From assembly GCA_017623455.1 (NCBI GenBank), contig JAGAPA010000035.1:1-62527 (forward strand): a stretch of 62,527 nt of DNA, given 5' to 3'. The DNA is from Clostridia bacterium (lineage in GTDB: Bacteria > Bacillota > Clostridia > Christensenellales > Pumilibacteraceae). Positions 61,129-62,527 of this stretch are shown here, piece after piece. The position numbers and the translations under genes were made by a program. Positions within the stretch are counted from its first letter, which is position 1. Every line of letters starts with the position of its first letter. The notes beneath the pieces were generated by a model. The model worked only from the letters and a program-made list of their open reading frames with translations. It was not told the origin of the DNA and ran no database searches.

Positions 61129-62358
61129 ATGAAAAACTATGCGCTTTTATATGCACAATCCGGCGGTCCTACGTCTGTTATTAACGCATCTGCTTACGGT
61201 GTTATTACAGAAGCTAAGAAACGCGGAATTAAAACCTACGTTGCTCTTAACGGAATTGAAGGCTTGCTTAAAGGTTCTATATCCGACATTGACAACGAAA
61301 GCGATCAAGAAATTGAGAAACTTCGCTACACCCCTGCTTCCGCTTTCGGTAGTTGCAGAGTTAAACTTCCCATTCATACTCAGGATAAAACTCAGTACGA
61401 GAAGATACTCGAAATTTTTAAGAAACTTAATATTCACTACTTTGTTTACAACGGTGGCAACGATAGCATGAATACTTGCTCTAAGATTGCCGACTTTATG
61501 CAAGAAAGCGGTTACGAGTGTTACGTTTGCGGTGTTCCCAAAACCATAGATAACGACCTGCTTTGCACCGATCACTGTCCGGGGTATGGCTCTGCCGCAA
61601 AATTTATTGCTACTGCTTGCAGTGAAATAGCTCTCGACACAAACGTTTATGCTCACGGCAGAATTACGGTTGTTGAAATTATGGGAAGAGATGCAGGCTG
61701 GCTTACCGCATCCTCCGCTCTTGCCTCTGCTTACGGAACCGGACCTGATCTTATTTATTTACCCGAACGCCCATTTGATATTGAGGATTTTTGTGTAAAA
61801 TGCAAGAACGTGTATATGAAAAAACATTCTTGCCTCGTTGCGGTTTCGGAGGGCATTAGGGACGTAAACGGAAAATACATATGCTCGTACGCAACCGAAG
61901 AAAAGAAGGATATGTTTAACAATACCCAGCTTGGTGGCGTTGGTATTTATCTTGCAAACCTCTTAACTCAAAAAACCGGCATCAAAACACGAGCAATAGA
62001 ACTTTCGCTAATGCAACGGTGTGCTGCTCATATTGCTTCCCTTACTGACAACGAGGAGGCTGTTTTAGCAGGACGCAAAGCCGTAGAAGCCGTTTCTGAC
62101 GGCATCACAAACAAAATGGTTACGTTCAAGCGCGAAAGCAACTCTCCATACAAAATGACGTGCTCTTTATCTCCGTTATGCGACGTTGCTCATGGAACAC
62201 AGAGTATGCCGGACGAATTTATCGGAAAAGACTGTTGCTCGGTAACAGACAAATTTATAGCCTATGCTACACCGTTAATTATGGGTGAGGTTAACATTAA
62301 ATACGAAAACGGTTTACCCGTATTCGCCTCGCTCAAAAATAAAATTATTACTTTTTAG
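61129..62358 (+). CDS. pfp: Pyrophosphate-dependent 6-phosphofructokinase
   Basis: The 409-residue enzyme phosphorylates fructose 6-phosphate, reversibly when PPi is the donor. The N-terminal YAQSGGPTSVINAS is the nucleotide/PPi loop; GGNDSM (109-114) has Asp where ATP enzymes have Gly, and PKTIDND (137-143) has Lys in place of Gly. Both changes mark PPi use. EIMGRDAGWL provides the substrate arginine segment. The length is typical of the PPi-type found in anaerobes. It is monocistronic; a weak hairpin (62365 region) follows without a T-run. The PPi-dependent glycolysis would conserve energy in a fermenting anaerobe. Confidence 0.92.
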   Translation: MKNYALLYAQSGGPTSVINASAYGVITEAKKRGIKTYVALNGIEGLLKGSISDIDNESDQEIEKLRYTPASAFGSCRVKLPIHTQDKTQYEKILEIFKKLNIHYFVYNGGNDSMNTCSKIADFMQESGYECYVCGVPKTIDNDLLCTDHCPGYGSAAKFIATACSEIALDTNVYAHGRITVVEIMGRDAGWLTASSALASAYGTGPDLIYLPERPFDIEDFCVKCKNVYMKKHSCLVAVSEGIRDVNGKYICSYATEEKKDMFNNTQLGGVGIYLANLLTQKTGIKTRAIELSLMQRCAAHIASLTDNEEAVLAGRKAVEAVSDGITNKMVTFKRESNSPYKMTCSLSPLCDVAHGTQSMPDEFIGKDCCSVTDKFIAYATPLIMGEVNIKYENGLPVFASLKNKIITF

Positions 62359-62415
62359 CATATAATCATACCTCTGAAGATTATATACACGGTAAAAGCG
62401 GAACCGAAATTGATG

Positions 62416-62527
62416 TGAACCCAAAAGTTTAGACAAAAAATTAAATTAAATATATTGGAATTGAGTTCGGTATTTAACTGGACTCATTTTCAATTTTAAA
62501 GATATTCTTTCATTGTTGTAATAGTAA
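62416..62527 (-). mobile_element. End of an IS3-family insertion sequence, cut by window edge
   Basis: TGAACCCAAAAGTTTAGACA (62416-62435) has the TG-start form of an IS3/IS150-type terminal repeat, and the end of a transposase frame lies next to it. The other end and the target-site duplication are outside the window. Confidence 0.75.
62446..62527 (-). CDS. IS3-family transposase (OrfB), C-terminal 27 residues only
   Basis: Reading the minus strand inward from the window edge gives YYYNNERISLKLKMSPVKY followed by RTQFQYI and a stop. YNNERI...K...MSP...YR is the C-terminal signature of IS3/IS150-group integrase-type transposases. The gene is partial because the window ends. It points toward the pfp gene, whose stop lies about 90 bases away, so the element inserted downstream of it without breaking a gene here. 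Confidence 0.85.
   Translation of the reverse strand, partial: YYYNNERISLKLKMSPVKYRTQFQYI

Overview
The window reads as chromosomal DNA from a low-GC, strictly anaerobic, probably endospore-forming Bacillota (Clostridia-like) bacterium, most likely host- or gut-associated. The evidence is the AT-rich intergenic DNA, strong GGAGG-type ribosome sites, sigma-A promoters close to consensus, the yqfC-yqfD-phoH-yqfF-ybeY-era-recO gene order typical of Bacillota, a Rex regulator, soluble iron-sulfur redox enzymes and a PPi-type phosphofructokinase. No rRNA, tRNA or CRISPR array was recognised. Most genes lie on the minus strand.

Layout. 0.2-7.1 kb holds an ABC sugar-importer ATPase with an unusually long C-terminus, a lone class III aminotransferase (argD-like), a lipoprotein, a glycerophosphodiester phosphodiesterase-like protein and a GH36 alpha-galactosidase. 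7.2-17.6 kb is a compact minus-strand operon for the whole route from DAHP to chorismate and on to prephenate, phenylpyruvate and the tyrosine precursor (aroF-tyrA-aroB-aroA-aroC-pheA-aroE/K-aroQ-aminotransferase, then an amidohydrolase). It is preceded by a 15-residue leader peptide containing Tyr-Phe-Tyr-Phe-Tyr and a terminator, which looks like a translation-coupled attenuator. 17.8-18.7 kb is a metallo-beta-lactamase-fold hydrolase.

18.8-25.0 kb is a surface-fibre-like locus: a SipW-type signal peptidase, four small proteins with TasA/camelysin-type N-termini, and one large secreted protein whose reading frame is broken by a one-base shift. 25.2-38.5 kb is an energy-metabolism operon led by Rex: malate dehydrogenase, fumarase, HdrB-HdrC-HdrA, FlxD-FlxC-FlxB-FlxA, a soluble fumarate-reductase-like Fe-S/flavoprotein pair and a dicarboxylate-type permease. 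Together these suggest a cytosolic, possibly electron-bifurcating route from malate to succinate.

38.9-44.5 kb has a deoxyinosine-glycosylase-like protein, an SGNH hydrolase, a Dabb protein, an EEP-family nuclease/phosphatase, pyrophosphatase and a GH78 rhamnosidase. 44.5-50.5 kb is the conserved recO-era-ybeY-HD-phoH-yqfD-yqfC block. 50.7-54.5 kb has an NAD-dependent epimerase and a copper ATPase with a C-terminal CopZ-like domain that has its own internal ribosome site. 54.7-59.1 kb encodes a 1484-residue protein predicted to have a cytoplasmic TIR domain, one membrane span and an external InlB/BspA leucine-rich repeat region. 59.3-62.4 kb has IMP dehydrogenase (a subtype resembling the trichomonad enzyme) and PPi-phosphofructokinase. 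The right edge cuts into an IS3-family element.

The items most worth follow-up are the Hdr-Flx-fumarate reductase operon, the TIR-membrane-LRR protein, the Phe/Tyr attenuator and the SipW/TasA-like locus.
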